Origin: Verrucomicrobiales bacterium
Lineage (GTDB): Bacteria > Verrucomicrobiota > Verrucomicrobiia > Limisphaerales > JAFMIX01
Reading direction: 5' to 3'
Assembly: GCA_017853785.1 (NCBI GenBank)
Contig: JAFMIX010000035.1
Coordinates: 1-13,483, forward strand
DNA: 13,483 nt
The notes under the pieces were generated by a model. The model was not told where the DNA came from and did no database searches. It worked only from the letters and a program-made list of their open reading frames with translations. Every line of letters begins with the position of its first letter. Within the stretch, counting starts at the first letter, position 1. Positions 1 to 6,882 of the stretch are shown here, in pieces. Made by a program: the position numbers and the translations under genes.

Positions 1-1102
1 AGGTCGTCTGCAAATCGCGCACGATGTCCGGCGTGGCGGGCACGCCGAAGGTATCGATGACGACCTTCTTCCCGCGCAGCACGCGGGCGAATTCCACGAA
101 GTCGCTCGTCTTGCCGCCGGTGCAACTGCCGACATAAGCGCGGTCGAGTTTCTGGTTCATCTCCTTGGCCTTCTTGCGTTGGCCAGGGTCGGGATGGCAG
201 GCGACGGTGGGCTCAAGCTTGCTCAAGTCCACGACGAGTTCATAAACGAACTTCTGGTCTTTGTCCGGCTCGACCGGCGTGTAGGTGGATTTTGTGCCGT
301 TCAATTTCACGCGCGCGTCCACGTATTCGGCAGTGCGGGAATCGAATTCAAAGATGCCGTTCTTCCCGCCCGCTTCGATGGCCATGTTGGCGATGGTCAT
401 GCGGTCGTCCATGCTCAATGAATTCGCGCCGTCGCCGTCGAATTGCATGGCGCGATAGGTTGCGCCGTCGAAACCGATTTCGCCGATGCAGTGCAGGATG
501 ATGTCCTTGGCCATGACGCCGGGCTGGAGGCGGCCTTCAAGGCGGAAATGCATCGTCTCGGGAACTTTGAGGAGCAGTTTGCCCGTGCCCATGACAAAGC
601 CGGCGTCGGTGTTACCGATGCCGGTGGCGAACTGATTGAACGCGCCGGCCATGCAGGTATGCGAGTCCGTGCCGAAGAGGATCTCGCCGGGGCGCGTGTG
701 GCCTTTGGCCGGCAACGCGGCGTGGCAGACGCCGGCGTAGCGCGAACCGTATTGGCGCTTCATGTTGCCCTTCACGGCGTCGAACTTCCACTGGCCTTTC
801 GGGTCGTCGATAACGTCGTAGAAATAGGGCAAGCCCTGCTCGCCGGCGAATTCGCGGAGGATGTCCACGTTGCGGTTGGAGAGAGAGTCGGCGGTGAAGA
901 TGTAGTGGTCGGGGATGATGACGATCTTCTGCTTGTCCCAGACTTTTGCGGTCTTGCCGAATTCGCGTTTGAACACGCCGATCGTCCCCGGGCCACAAAC
1001 GTCGTGCGTCATGAGCACGTCGGCGTTCACCCAGATATTGTCGCCAGCCTGGACGGAAGTTTTTCCGGCGGCGCGGGCGAGGATTTTTTCAGTCAACGTC
1101 AT
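1..1102 (-). CDS. leuC: 3-isopropylmalate dehydratase / aconitase-family large subunit (3'-truncated by window edge)
   Basis: This is the first 367 codons of a [4Fe-4S] dehydratase large subunit; the frame is open to base 2, so the C-terminus lies outside the window. LeuC isomerises 2- to 3-isopropylmalate in leucine synthesis; close paralogues act on aconitate or homoaconitate. The ATG at 1102 gives the family N-terminus MTLTEKILARAAG. Other family signatures seen are VLMTHDVCGPG (about residues 28-38), a GTDSHT motif, and YVGSCTGGKT with the first cluster-ligand cysteine at residue 327. The two other ligand cysteines would follow beyond the edge. A first cysteine near 327 fits the short (about 420 aa) prokaryotic class rather than the longer E. 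coli form. The start lies 84 bases after the peptidase stop, on the same strand, without a clear Shine-Dalgarno site. The family is certain; the exact substrate is not, because leuD is not in view. Confidence 0.85.
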   Translation of the reverse strand, partial: MTLTEKILARAAGKTSVQAGDNIWVNADVLMTHDVCGPGTIGVFKREFGKTAKVWDKQKIVIIPDHYIFTADSLSNRNVDILREFAGEQGLPYFYDVIDDPKGQWKFDAVKGNMKRQYGSRYAGVCHAALPAKGHTRPGEILFGTDSHTCMAGAFNQFATGIGNTDAGFVMGTGKLLLKVPETMHFRLEGRLQPGVMAKDIILHCIGEIGFDGATYRAMQFDGDGANSLSMDDRMTIANMAIEAGGKNGIFEFDSRTAEYVDARVKLNGTKSTYTPVEPDKDQKFVYELVVDLSKLEPTVACHPDPGQRKKAKEMNQKLDRAYVGSCTGGKTSDFVEFARVLRGKKVVIDTFGVPATPDIVRDLQTT

Positions 1103-1186
1103 AACCGGAAGAACGTAGCCGAGGGCGGCGGCAAGTTCAACCTTGAATCCCCCACGGAAGGAAGGGCACGCGGCGTTTGCGGCCCG

Positions 1187-2554
1187 TCACAGCTTGGGCT
1201 TCACGCTAGCGCCGACCACCGCCGCCTGCACCTGCGGCATCGCTGCGCCGGGATGGTTCGCCGCTGCTGCCGCCGTCTGCCCGCTCATCGCCGCCGCGGC
1301 GGCGGAGGTGCCGGAGACGAGCCACGATTGATCGCCGTAGCATACCACGCTGTTGCCCGCGGCCACGACCGCCACGGAAGGATTCCGGTTCGCATAGCTT
1401 GCCAGATTGCCGTTGCGGTCGCCGGCCGTCACCGAAACCACCTCGGGATACGCCGCCGGATACATTGGCGTCGTCACCGGCTCGTTCCCGGCCGCCGCAT
1501 AGAATGCCACGCCCTGACGCCGCGCCGCCTGGATGACCTGCTGGAGGAATACACTGTTCCCCGCACTGCTCAGGCTCATGTTCACCAGCGTGCCGCCGGC
1601 GTTCACGCCCAGGTAAATTCCGCTCGCCACATTGAACGTGGTCGTCGTCTCGCTCGCGCCGTAAACATCCACGGGCCGGATCTTCACGTTGCCGTTCGCC
1701 GCCCGCACGATGGTTTCCGCCATCGAAGTCCCGTGGCTCGGCCCCGCGCCTGTCGCCGCCGCCAGGGCGGTTGTTCCCGCCGCTGACAGGCTGGGCAACA
1801 GATAACCTTCCAAGCCACAGGCGTTCGGGTCCAATTGTGTATCCAGCAGAATGACCGTCTGAGCGCCCGGCTCGGCGGGCTTCACCTTCATGTCCGAGAA
1901 CGGCGCGGAGCTCGCCAGCAACCGCCGGCCCGGCTCCGGCGGGACGACGTGATAATTGGAATCCACCGCCACCACCGCGGAATTGCTGCCTAAGGCCGTC
2001 CGCGCCAACGCCGTGGCTGCGGCGTCCGGGAATTCCAGCAGATAGGTGTTCAACCCCGCCACGCGCCCGACGACCCTCGCGCCGAGCTGCTGCGCCAACG
2101 CCTCGATGTCCGTGCCCGGCTTCACCGTCACCACCAATTGGTTCGGAATCGGCTGGGCCGTGTCCAAAATCTTCCCCGTGTCCGGCGCGGCGATGACCCG
2201 CTGCGTCGCCGCCTGCATCGTGGTCTGGAAAACAAACAACTGCGCCGGCGCGTTCGACTGCGGCACCAGCGCGAAATTCAGGTTGCCCAGCAACGTGTGC
2301 AACGCTTCTCCCAGCGGCAGCTGCTGGAATTTGGCCGACGCCGTGAAGGTCGTCCCCGGCTCGATGAACACCTGCCAGCCCGTCGCCGCCGAGATGCGCT
2401 GCAACAACACCGGCAACGGCCACGCCCCGACCTCGGCAGAAATCTTCTTTCCCTGTGCATCCCACACGAACGAATCCGCCGCCCGCGCCGGCGCCACGCC
2501 CGCGAACCACACGATTCCCAGCAGCAGCAGAAAATGACGGATGACCAGTTTCAT
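1187..2554 (-). CDS. Exported subtilisin-like (S8) serine peptidase with STN-like N-terminal domain
   Basis: 455 aa. Residues 1-26 are a Sec signal peptide: MKLVIRH, a hydrophobic stretch, then an APARA-A cleavage-like site. Residues about 28-112 resemble the STN domain of secretins and TonB receptors (LLQRISAATGWQV, then LGEALHTLLGNLNFALVP). Residues about 136-205 look like a subtilase pro-domain (PNQLVVTVKPGTDIEALAQQ). The catalytic set is visible as Asp238 (VILLDTQ), His274 (SHGTS), oxyanion Asn357 (AAGNE) and Ser417 (SGTSAAAAAMSG). Only about 36 residues separate Asp and His, and the catalytic domain is about 220 aa, so it is a compact subtilase. The usual GTSMAAPH block has lost its Met, Pro and His. 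Substrate unknown; it probably acts in the periplasm or outside the cell. The gene lies between the groEL terminator and leuC, with no Shine-Dalgarno site before the ATG. Confidence 0.88.
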   Translation of the reverse strand: MKLVIRHFLLLLGIVWFAGVAPARAADSFVWDAQGKKISAEVGAWPLPVLLQRISAATGWQVFIEPGTTFTASAKFQQLPLGEALHTLLGNLNFALVPQSNAPAQLFVFQTTMQAATQRVIAAPDTGKILDTAQPIPNQLVVTVKPGTDIEALAQQLGARVVGRVAGLNTYLLEFPDAAATALARTALGSNSAVVAVDSNYHVVPPEPGRRLLASSAPFSDMKVKPAEPGAQTVILLDTQLDPNACGLEGYLLPSLSAAGTTALAAATGAGPSHGTSMAETIVRAANGNVKIRPVDVYGASETTTTFNVASGIYLGVNAGGTLVNMSLSSAGNSVFLQQVIQAARRQGVAFYAAAGNEPVTTPMYPAAYPEVVSVTAGDRNGNLASYANRNPSVAVVAAGNSVVCYGDQSWLVSGTSAAAAAMSGQTAAAAANHPGAAMPQVQAAVVGASVKPKL

Positions 2555-2566
2555 CAGAGATAAAGT

Positions 2567-2677
2567 TCAATGCTTGGACGGCTTTCGCGCCCGCGCGTTC
2601 AGAAAATAACCCACCGCCTGCCCCACCGCGACTGAATAATCCACCCGCAGTCCTCGGCCGTCCGGCAGCGCAAACAA
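2567..2677 (-). other. Coding-like short frame (possible gene remnant or 36-aa ORF) before the peptidase
   Basis: One minus-strand frame in the 182-base groEL-peptidase gap is open and reads like the tail of a real protein (LPDGRGLRVDYSVAVGQAVG, then YFLNARARKPSKH and TGA at 2569-2567). It ends 12 bases before the peptidase ATG. The only start close by is a TTG at 2677, inside the T-tract of the groEL terminator, and the frame runs open further up through the terminator into groEL out of frame. It may be a degraded 3' gene end, a tiny leader ORF or chance. I do not recognise a family. Confidence 0.2.
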
Positions 2678-2708
2678 AAAAACGCGGCGGGAATCGCTTC
2701 CCGCCGCG
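2674..2708 (-). terminator. Rho-independent terminator of groEL
   Basis: A perfect 11-bp GC-rich stem pairs CGCGGCGGGAA (2683-2693) with its complement (2698-2708) around a TCGC loop. Read on the minus strand it is followed directly by seven T residues (2682-2676). It lies 28 bases after the groEL stop codon, so it closes the dnaK-groES-groEL block and isolates the peptidase gene downstream. Confidence 0.9.
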
Positions 2709-2736
2709 CGTGTTAAGTTCCTCCAGACTTGGTCGC

Positions 2737-4389
2737 TTAGTAGCCGCCCATGCCGCCCATGCCGCCCATGTCACCACCGCCGTGACCGGCGGGAGCTGCG
2801 GGCTTCTCCTTCTCAGGAGCGTCGGTGATGAGGCATTCGGTCGTCAGCAACAGACCGGCGATGCTCGACGCGTTTTGCAACGCGGTGCGGGTGACCTTCT
2901 TCGGGTCAACGACGCCGGCCTTCACGAGGTCTTCGTATTCGCCGGTGGCGGCGTTGAAGCCTTCGTTGCCCTTGCGCTTGGCGACTTCCTGCACCACGAC
3001 CATGCCTTCGTGGCCGCCGTTGGCCGCGAGGAGCTTGGTCGGGTACACGACCGCACGCTTGACGATCTCGACGCCGAGCTGCTCGTCTTCGTTCGCGCCC
3101 TTGACCTTGTCAATGGCGTCTAAACAGCGGATGAGGGCCACGCCGCCGCCGGCGACGATGCCTTCTTCCACGGCCGCGCGGGTCGCGTGCAACGCGTCTT
3201 CCACGCGCATCTTCTTTTCCTTCATTTCGCTTTCGGTCGCCGCGCCGACGTTGATGACGGCCACGCCGCCCGCGAGCTTCGCGAGGCGTTCCTGCAATTT
3301 TTCACGATCGTAGTCGCTGGTGGTCTCTTCGATCTGGCGGCGGATCTGGTTCACGCGGCCCTGGATGTCCGAGTTCTTGCCGGCGCCTTCGACGATGGTG
3401 GTGTTTTCCTTGTCCACGACGACGCTCTTGGCGCGGCCGAGGTCGGAGAGTTCAATGCTCTCGAGCTTGATGCCGAGGTCTTCGCTGATGAACTTGCCAC
3501 CGGTGAGCACGGCGATGTCTTCGCACATGGCCTTGCGGCGGTCGCCAAAGCCGGGGGCTTTGACGGCGCAGACGTTGATGGTGCCGCGCAGGCGGTTCAC
3601 GACGAGCGTGGCGAGGGCTTCGCCTTCCACGTCTTCGGCGATGATGAGGAGCGGCTTGCCGAGCTTGGCGACTTTTTCCAGGATCGGGAGCAGGTCCTTG
3701 AGGTTGCTGATCTTCTTCTCGAAGTTCAGGATGTAAGCGTCTTCGAGCTTGGCTTCCATCGTCTCGGCATTCGTGACGAAATACGGCGAGAGGTAGCCCT
3801 TGTCGAACTGCATGCCCTCGACCACGTCGAGGGTGGTTTCGATGGACTTGGCTTCTTCAACGGTGATGGTGCCGTCCTTGCCGACCTTGTCCATCGCGTC
3901 GGCGATGATCTCGCCGATGGTGGTGTCCCAGTTGGCGGAAACAGTCGCGACCTGCTTGATCTCTTCCTTATCCTTGACCTTCTTGGAGATCTTGCCGAGG
4001 TGCTCCACGGCGGCCTCAACGGCCTTGCCGATACCGCGCTGGATGCTGATGGGGTTGGCGCCGCTGGTGACGTGCTTCAGGCCTTCGCGATAAATCGCCT
4101 CGGCCAGAACGGTCGCGGTGGTGGTACCATCGCCGGCGTTGTCGCTGGTGCGGCTGGCCACTTCACGAACCATCTGCGCGCCCATGTTTTCATAGGGGCA
4201 TTCGAGTTCGATTTCCTTGGCCACAGTCACGCCGTCCTTGGTGACGGTGGGGGAGCCGAATTTTTTGTCGAGCACCACGTTGCGGCCTTTCGGTCCGAGC
4301 GTGGCGGTGACAGCCTTGGCGAGTTTGGTGACGCCCCGGAGGAGCGCCTGACGAGCGGCTTCGTCGAACAGTAATTGTTTTGATGCCAT
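2737..4389 (-). CDS. groEL: Chaperonin GroEL (Cpn60)
   Basis: 550 aa, a normal full-length group I chaperonin; with GroES it encloses and folds client proteins in the cytoplasm using ATP. Hallmarks seen: KFGSPTVTKDGVTVAKEI (residues 43-60), GDGTTTATV with Asp87, and EDALHATRAAVEEG with the hydrolytic Asp398 at the canonical number. AGGGVALIR follows, and the protein ends in a GGM tail (GGGDMGGMGGMGGY). It lies 42 bases downstream of groES on the same strand and ends in a strong intrinsic terminator. No Shine-Dalgarno site precedes its ATG; the leader reads GAACTAAAATT-ATG. No key residue is missing. No second groEL copy is in view. Confidence 0.98.
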   Translation of the reverse strand: MASKQLLFDEAARQALLRGVTKLAKAVTATLGPKGRNVVLDKKFGSPTVTKDGVTVAKEIELECPYENMGAQMVREVASRTSDNAGDGTTTATVLAEAIYREGLKHVTSGANPISIQRGIGKAVEAAVEHLGKISKKVKDKEEIKQVATVSANWDTTIGEIIADAMDKVGKDGTITVEEAKSIETTLDVVEGMQFDKGYLSPYFVTNAETMEAKLEDAYILNFEKKISNLKDLLPILEKVAKLGKPLLIIAEDVEGEALATLVVNRLRGTINVCAVKAPGFGDRRKAMCEDIAVLTGGKFISEDLGIKLESIELSDLGRAKSVVVDKENTTIVEGAGKNSDIQGRVNQIRRQIEETTSDYDREKLQERLAKLAGGVAVINVGAATESEMKEKKMRVEDALHATRAAVEEGIVAGGGVALIRCLDAIDKVKGANEDEQLGVEIVKRAVVYPTKLLAANGGHEGMVVVQEVAKRKGNEGFNAATGEYEDLVKAGVVDPKKVTRTALQNASSIAGLLLTTECLITDAPEKEKPAAPAGHGGGDMGGMGGMGGY

Positions 4390-4396
4390 AATTTTA

Positions 4397-4424
4397 GTTC
4401 TTAGTTTCTAGTTGATGGTTGATA
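4397..4424. repeat. Degenerate heptamer repeat in the groES-groEL spacer
   Basis: Plus-strand text reads GTTCTTA-GTTTCTA-GTTGATG-GTTGATA, four units of a GTTNNTR heptamer in perfect 7-base phase, followed by partial units. It makes up most of the 42-base spacer, so the groEL leader on the minus strand is A/C-rich and unstructured. It resembles the short tandem heptamer repeats seen between genes in several bacterial groups. Confidence 0.5.
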
Positions 4425-4431
4425 GAGACAG

Positions 4432-4725
4432 TTAGCCGACGATGGCGAGGATGTCTTCGGAGGAGAGGATCTTGTATTCCTTGCCGTCGAGTTTGATTTC
4501 CGTGCCGCCGTATTTGCTGCACAGGACGCGGTCGCCTTTCTTCACTTCGAAGGGGACTTTGTTGCCTTTGTCATCGGTCTTGCCGGTGCCGAGCGCCACG
4601 ACGACGGACTCTTGCGGTTTTTCTTTTGCGGTATCAGGGATGATGATGCCGCCTTTGGTTTGTTCCTTCTCCGCGACGGGTTCAACGAGAATCCGGTCGC
4701 CGAGCGGTTTGAGGTTCAGTGCCAT
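4432..4725 (-). CDS. groES: Co-chaperonin GroES (Cpn10)
   Basis: 97 aa, the usual length. It forms the heptameric lid of the GroEL chamber in the cytoplasm. Seen: the N-terminal LKPLGDRILVEP strand, the mobile loop that contacts GroEL (about residues 20-36, EQTKGGIIIPDTAKEKP), VKKGDRVLCSKYGGTEIK in the second half, and the C-terminal ILSSEDILAIVG. It starts 86 bases after dnaK and ends 42 bases before groEL, all minus strand, so co-transcription is likely. The leader has no Shine-Dalgarno site and no CIRCE operator. Instead it holds an AAAC tetranucleotide run and a GTTAATTAAC palindrome. Confidence 0.98.
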   Translation of the reverse strand: MALNLKPLGDRILVEPVAEKEQTKGGIIIPDTAKEKPQESVVVALGTGKTDDKGNKVPFEVKKGDRVLCSKYGGTEIKLDGKEYKILSSEDILAIVG

Positions 4726-4732
4726 ATTATGT

Positions 4733-4756
4733 GTTTGTTTGTTTGTTTTTGTTGAC
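4733..4756 (-). repeat. AAAC tetranucleotide run and GTCAACAAA motif in the groES leader
   Basis: On the minus strand the groES leader reads GTCAACAAAA followed by four AAAC units (plus-strand GTTT x4 at 4733-4748). The 9-mer GTCAACAAA (4756-4748) recurs in the dnaK leader at 6775-6767, again 20-30 bases before the ATG. Neither leader has a Shine-Dalgarno site, so A/C-rich single-stranded sequence may serve ribosome loading. The tetramer run could also vary in copy number. Confidence 0.5.
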
Positions 4757-4757
4757 T

Positions 4758-4789
4758 GTTAATTAACTCCCACCGCCCGAGCGGAGGGA
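4758..4789. promoter_or_regulatory. Palindrome GTTAATTAAC plus imperfect hairpin between dnaK and groES
   Basis: GTTAATTAAC (4758-4767) is a perfect 10-bp palindrome. It is strikingly AT-rich for this sequence and sits 33 bases before the groES ATG, where it could supply a -10 region or an operator. Next to it, TCCC-A-CCGC (4768-4776) pairs with GCGG-A-GGGA (4781-4789) around CCGA, with one A-A mismatch. No T-tract follows on the minus strand, so it is a weak terminator at best; an attenuator or RNA-processing hairpin is possible. It is not a CIRCE element (no TTAGCACTC arm). Confidence 0.35.
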
Positions 4790-4811
4790 AAATGTTTGCG
4801 AGTCGCCGCGA

Positions 4812-6752
4812 TTATTTCTTCTCGTCCACGACTTCGGCGTCAATGATCGGGCCTTCGTCTTTCTTCTTGTCGTCGGACTTCGGCTCGCCAGCTTCGGGCT
4901 GCGGTTGCGCGCCGGCGGCTTTGTCGGCCTGCGCCTTGGCGGCGGCGGCCTTGTAGAGTTCGGCGCTGACGGCCTGCCACGCTTCGTTGAGTTTTTCGCT
5001 GGCGCTCTTGATGGCGGCGCTGTCGCTGCCCTTGAGCGCTTCCTTCACGGCGCTGACGGCGTCTTCAATCTTCTTCTTGTCGTCGGCCGAGATCTTGTCG
5101 CCGTTGTCCTTGAGCATCTTCTCGGTGCGGTAGATGGCGTTGTCGGCCTCGTTGCGGGTCTCGACTTCTTCCTTGCGGGCCTTGTCCTCTTCAGCGTGGG
5201 CTTCGGCGTCCTTGCGCATCTTTTCCACTTCGTCCTTGGAGAGGCCGCTACTGGCGGTGATGGAGATTTTCTGTTCCTTGCCGGTGCCGAGGTCTTTCGC
5301 GCCGACGTGCAGGATGCCGTTGGCATCAATGTCGAAGGTGACTTCGATCTGCGGCACGCCGCGCGGCGCGGGCGGGATATCGGCGAGGTTGAACCGGCCG
5401 ATGGTCTTGTTGTCGCGCGCGAACTGCCGTTCGCCCTGCAAGACGTGGATCTCGACGCCGGGCTGGTTGTCGCTGGCGGTGGAGAAGATTTCCGATTTGC
5501 GCGAGGGGATGGTGGTGTTGCGCTCGATGAGGCGCGTGAACACGCCGCCGAGGGTCTCGATGCCGAGCGACAGCGGGGTGACGTCGAGCAGGAGCACGTC
5601 CTTGACTTCGCCCTTGAGCACGCCGCCCTGGATGCCGGCGCCGATGGCGACGACTTCATCCGGGTTCACGCCCTGGTGCGGGGGTTTGCTGACGAGCTTG
5701 TGCGCGGTCTCGACGACGCGGGGCATACGGGTCATGCCGCCGACGAGGACGAGTTCGTCAATCTTGTCGGCGCTGATGCCGGCGTCTTTCAAGCACGCCT
5801 TCACGGGAGCGATGGTGCGTTCAAAGAGCGAGTCGGTGAGTTGCTCCATTTTGGCGCGGGTGAGCGTCTTCTGGATGTGCTTCGGGCCGCTGGCGTCGGC
5901 GGTGATGAACGGCAGATTGATGTCGTAAGTGGTGGAGCTGGAGAGGGCGATCTTGGCCTTTTCGGCTTCTTCCTTGATGCGTTGGAGGGCATCGGGCTGC
6001 TTGCGCAGGTCCATGCCGGATTCACGGTTGAACTCGTTGAGAATCCAGTCCATAAGGGCGTTGTCCCAGTCGTCGCCACCGAGGTGGGTGTCGCCATTGG
6101 TGGCCTTGACTTCGAAGACGCCGTCGCCGATTTCGAGCACGGAGATGTCGAACGTGCCGCCACCGAGGTCATAGACGGCAATCTTCTCGTCTTTCTTCTT
6201 GTCGAGGCCGTAGGCGAGCGACGCGGCGGTAGGTTCGTTGATGATGCGGAGAACTTCGAGGCCGGCGATGCGCCCGGCGTCCTTCGTGGCCTGGCGCTGC
6301 GAGTCGTTGAAGTAGGCGGGAACGGTGATGACAGCCTGGGTGATCTTCTCGCCGAGACGCGTTTCGGCGTCAGCTTTGAGCTTCCCGAGGATCATCGCGG
6401 AAATTTCTTGCGGGGAGAATTGCTTGGGCTTGCCGTCCACTTCGACTTCGACGGCGCAATCGCCGTTGCTGGCCTTCACGACCTTGTAAGGCATGCGCTT
6501 GATCTCTTCCTGCACTTCATCGAACTTGCGGCCCATGAAGCGCTTGATGGAGTAGATGGTGTTGCGCGAGTTGGTGACGGCTTGGCGCTTGGCGGCGTCG
6601 CCGACAACACGCTCGCCTTTCTTGGTGAACGCCACGACGCTGGGCGTGGTGCGTTTGCCTTCGGAATTTTCCAGCACGAGCGGCTCACCGGCGTCCATGA
6701 CAGCCATGCAGGAGTTCGTCGTGCCTAAATCAATGCCTAATACTTTTGCCAT
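4812..6752 (-). CDS. dnaK: Molecular chaperone DnaK (Hsp70)
   Basis: 646 aa, slightly longer than the 638 aa E. coli protein. This ATP-driven Hsp70 binds unfolded peptides in the cytoplasm with DnaJ and GrpE, neither of which is nearby. The ATG at 6752 gives the exact family N-terminus MAKVLGIDLGTTNS. The same frame is open for 79 more codons upstream, but those residues are unlike any Hsp70. Seen: phosphate-1 loop (6-14), Lys70, INEPTAA with Glu173, VYDLGGGTFDIS with Asp195 and Thr200, interdomain linker VLLLD (386-390), peptide-binding beta domain to about 510, helical lid, and a charged tail ending in IIDAEVVDEKK. groES follows after 86 bases. The leader is A-rich with no Shine-Dalgarno site; a sigma-54-like promoter lies about 40 bases upstream. 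Confidence 0.98.
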   Translation of the reverse strand: MAKVLGIDLGTTNSCMAVMDAGEPLVLENSEGKRTTPSVVAFTKKGERVVGDAAKRQAVTNSRNTIYSIKRFMGRKFDEVQEEIKRMPYKVVKASNGDCAVEVEVDGKPKQFSPQEISAMILGKLKADAETRLGEKITQAVITVPAYFNDSQRQATKDAGRIAGLEVLRIINEPTAASLAYGLDKKKDEKIAVYDLGGGTFDISVLEIGDGVFEVKATNGDTHLGGDDWDNALMDWILNEFNRESGMDLRKQPDALQRIKEEAEKAKIALSSSTTYDINLPFITADASGPKHIQKTLTRAKMEQLTDSLFERTIAPVKACLKDAGISADKIDELVLVGGMTRMPRVVETAHKLVSKPPHQGVNPDEVVAIGAGIQGGVLKGEVKDVLLLDVTPLSLGIETLGGVFTRLIERNTTIPSRKSEIFSTASDNQPGVEIHVLQGERQFARDNKTIGRFNLADIPPAPRGVPQIEVTFDIDANGILHVGAKDLGTGKEQKISITASSGLSKDEVEKMRKDAEAHAEEDKARKEEVETRNEADNAIYRTEKMLKDNGDKISADDKKKIEDAVSAVKEALKGSDSAAIKSASEKLNEAWQAVSAELYKAAAAKAQADKAAGAQPQPEAGEPKSDDKKKDEGPIIDAEVVDEKK

Positions 6753-6790
6753 AAAATTGTTTTTTGTTTGTTGACCGCAACCATTTCTCA

Positions 6791-6806
6791 AGCAATGCCA
6801 GTGCCG
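6791..6806 (-). promoter_or_regulatory. Candidate sigma-54 (-24/-12) promoter of dnaK
   Basis: Minus-strand text CGGCACTGGCATTGCT matches the sigma-54 consensus YTGGCACG-N4-TTGCW. The invariant GG (6805-6804) and GC (6793-6792) are separated by exactly ten bases, and the GGCAC and TTGCT blocks are intact. Mismatches are C for T just before GG and T for G after GGCAC. The predicted transcript start near 6780 leaves a 28-base leader before the dnaK ATG. No comparably good sigma-70 -35/-10 pair was seen here. The assignment rests on sequence match alone. Confidence 0.5.
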
Positions 6807-6810
6807 TTGC

Positions 6811-6833
6811 CAGAAAAAGCGCAGAAAAACGCT
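6811..6833 (-). repeat. TTTTTCTG direct repeat, 11-bp period, next to the -24 box
   Basis: On the minus strand TTTTTCTG occurs at 6829-6822 and again at 6818-6811, one helical turn apart, within AGCGTTTTTCTGCGCT, which also forms a 4-bp inverted repeat (AGCG/CGCT). The phased T-tracts lie directly upstream of the candidate -24 element, where they could bend DNA or bind polymerase. Confidence 0.4.
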
Positions 6834-6882
6834 GTAAACAAAGGTCCGATTTGTGTTTTTGAGGAAAACTAGGCGGGTGAAA

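Noticed and set aside
443..1786. Long plus-strand open frame opposite leuC and the peptidase
   Set aside because: It spans two well-recognised minus-strand genes, has R/A/G-rich low-information sequence with no domain, and arises from GC-rich third positions of the real genes.
1206..2777. 523-codon minus-strand frame overlapping the peptidase
   Set aside because: It is the +1 shadow of the peptidase gene, glycine/arginine-rich, and crosses the groEL terminator.
3187..4374. 395-codon plus-strand frame antisense to groEL
   Set aside because: Mirror of highly biased groEL codons; composition D/G/V/F-rich with no family resemblance.
4726..4811. Possible CIRCE operator upstream of groES
   Set aside because: The only strong palindrome is GTTAATTAAC; the 9-bp CIRCE arms TTAGCACTC/GAGTGCTAA are absent, as they are upstream of dnaK.
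4905..6728. 607-codon plus-strand frame antisense to dnaK
   Set aside because: Long antisense frames opposite Hsp70 genes are a well-known codon-bias artefact; no motif and no initiation signals.
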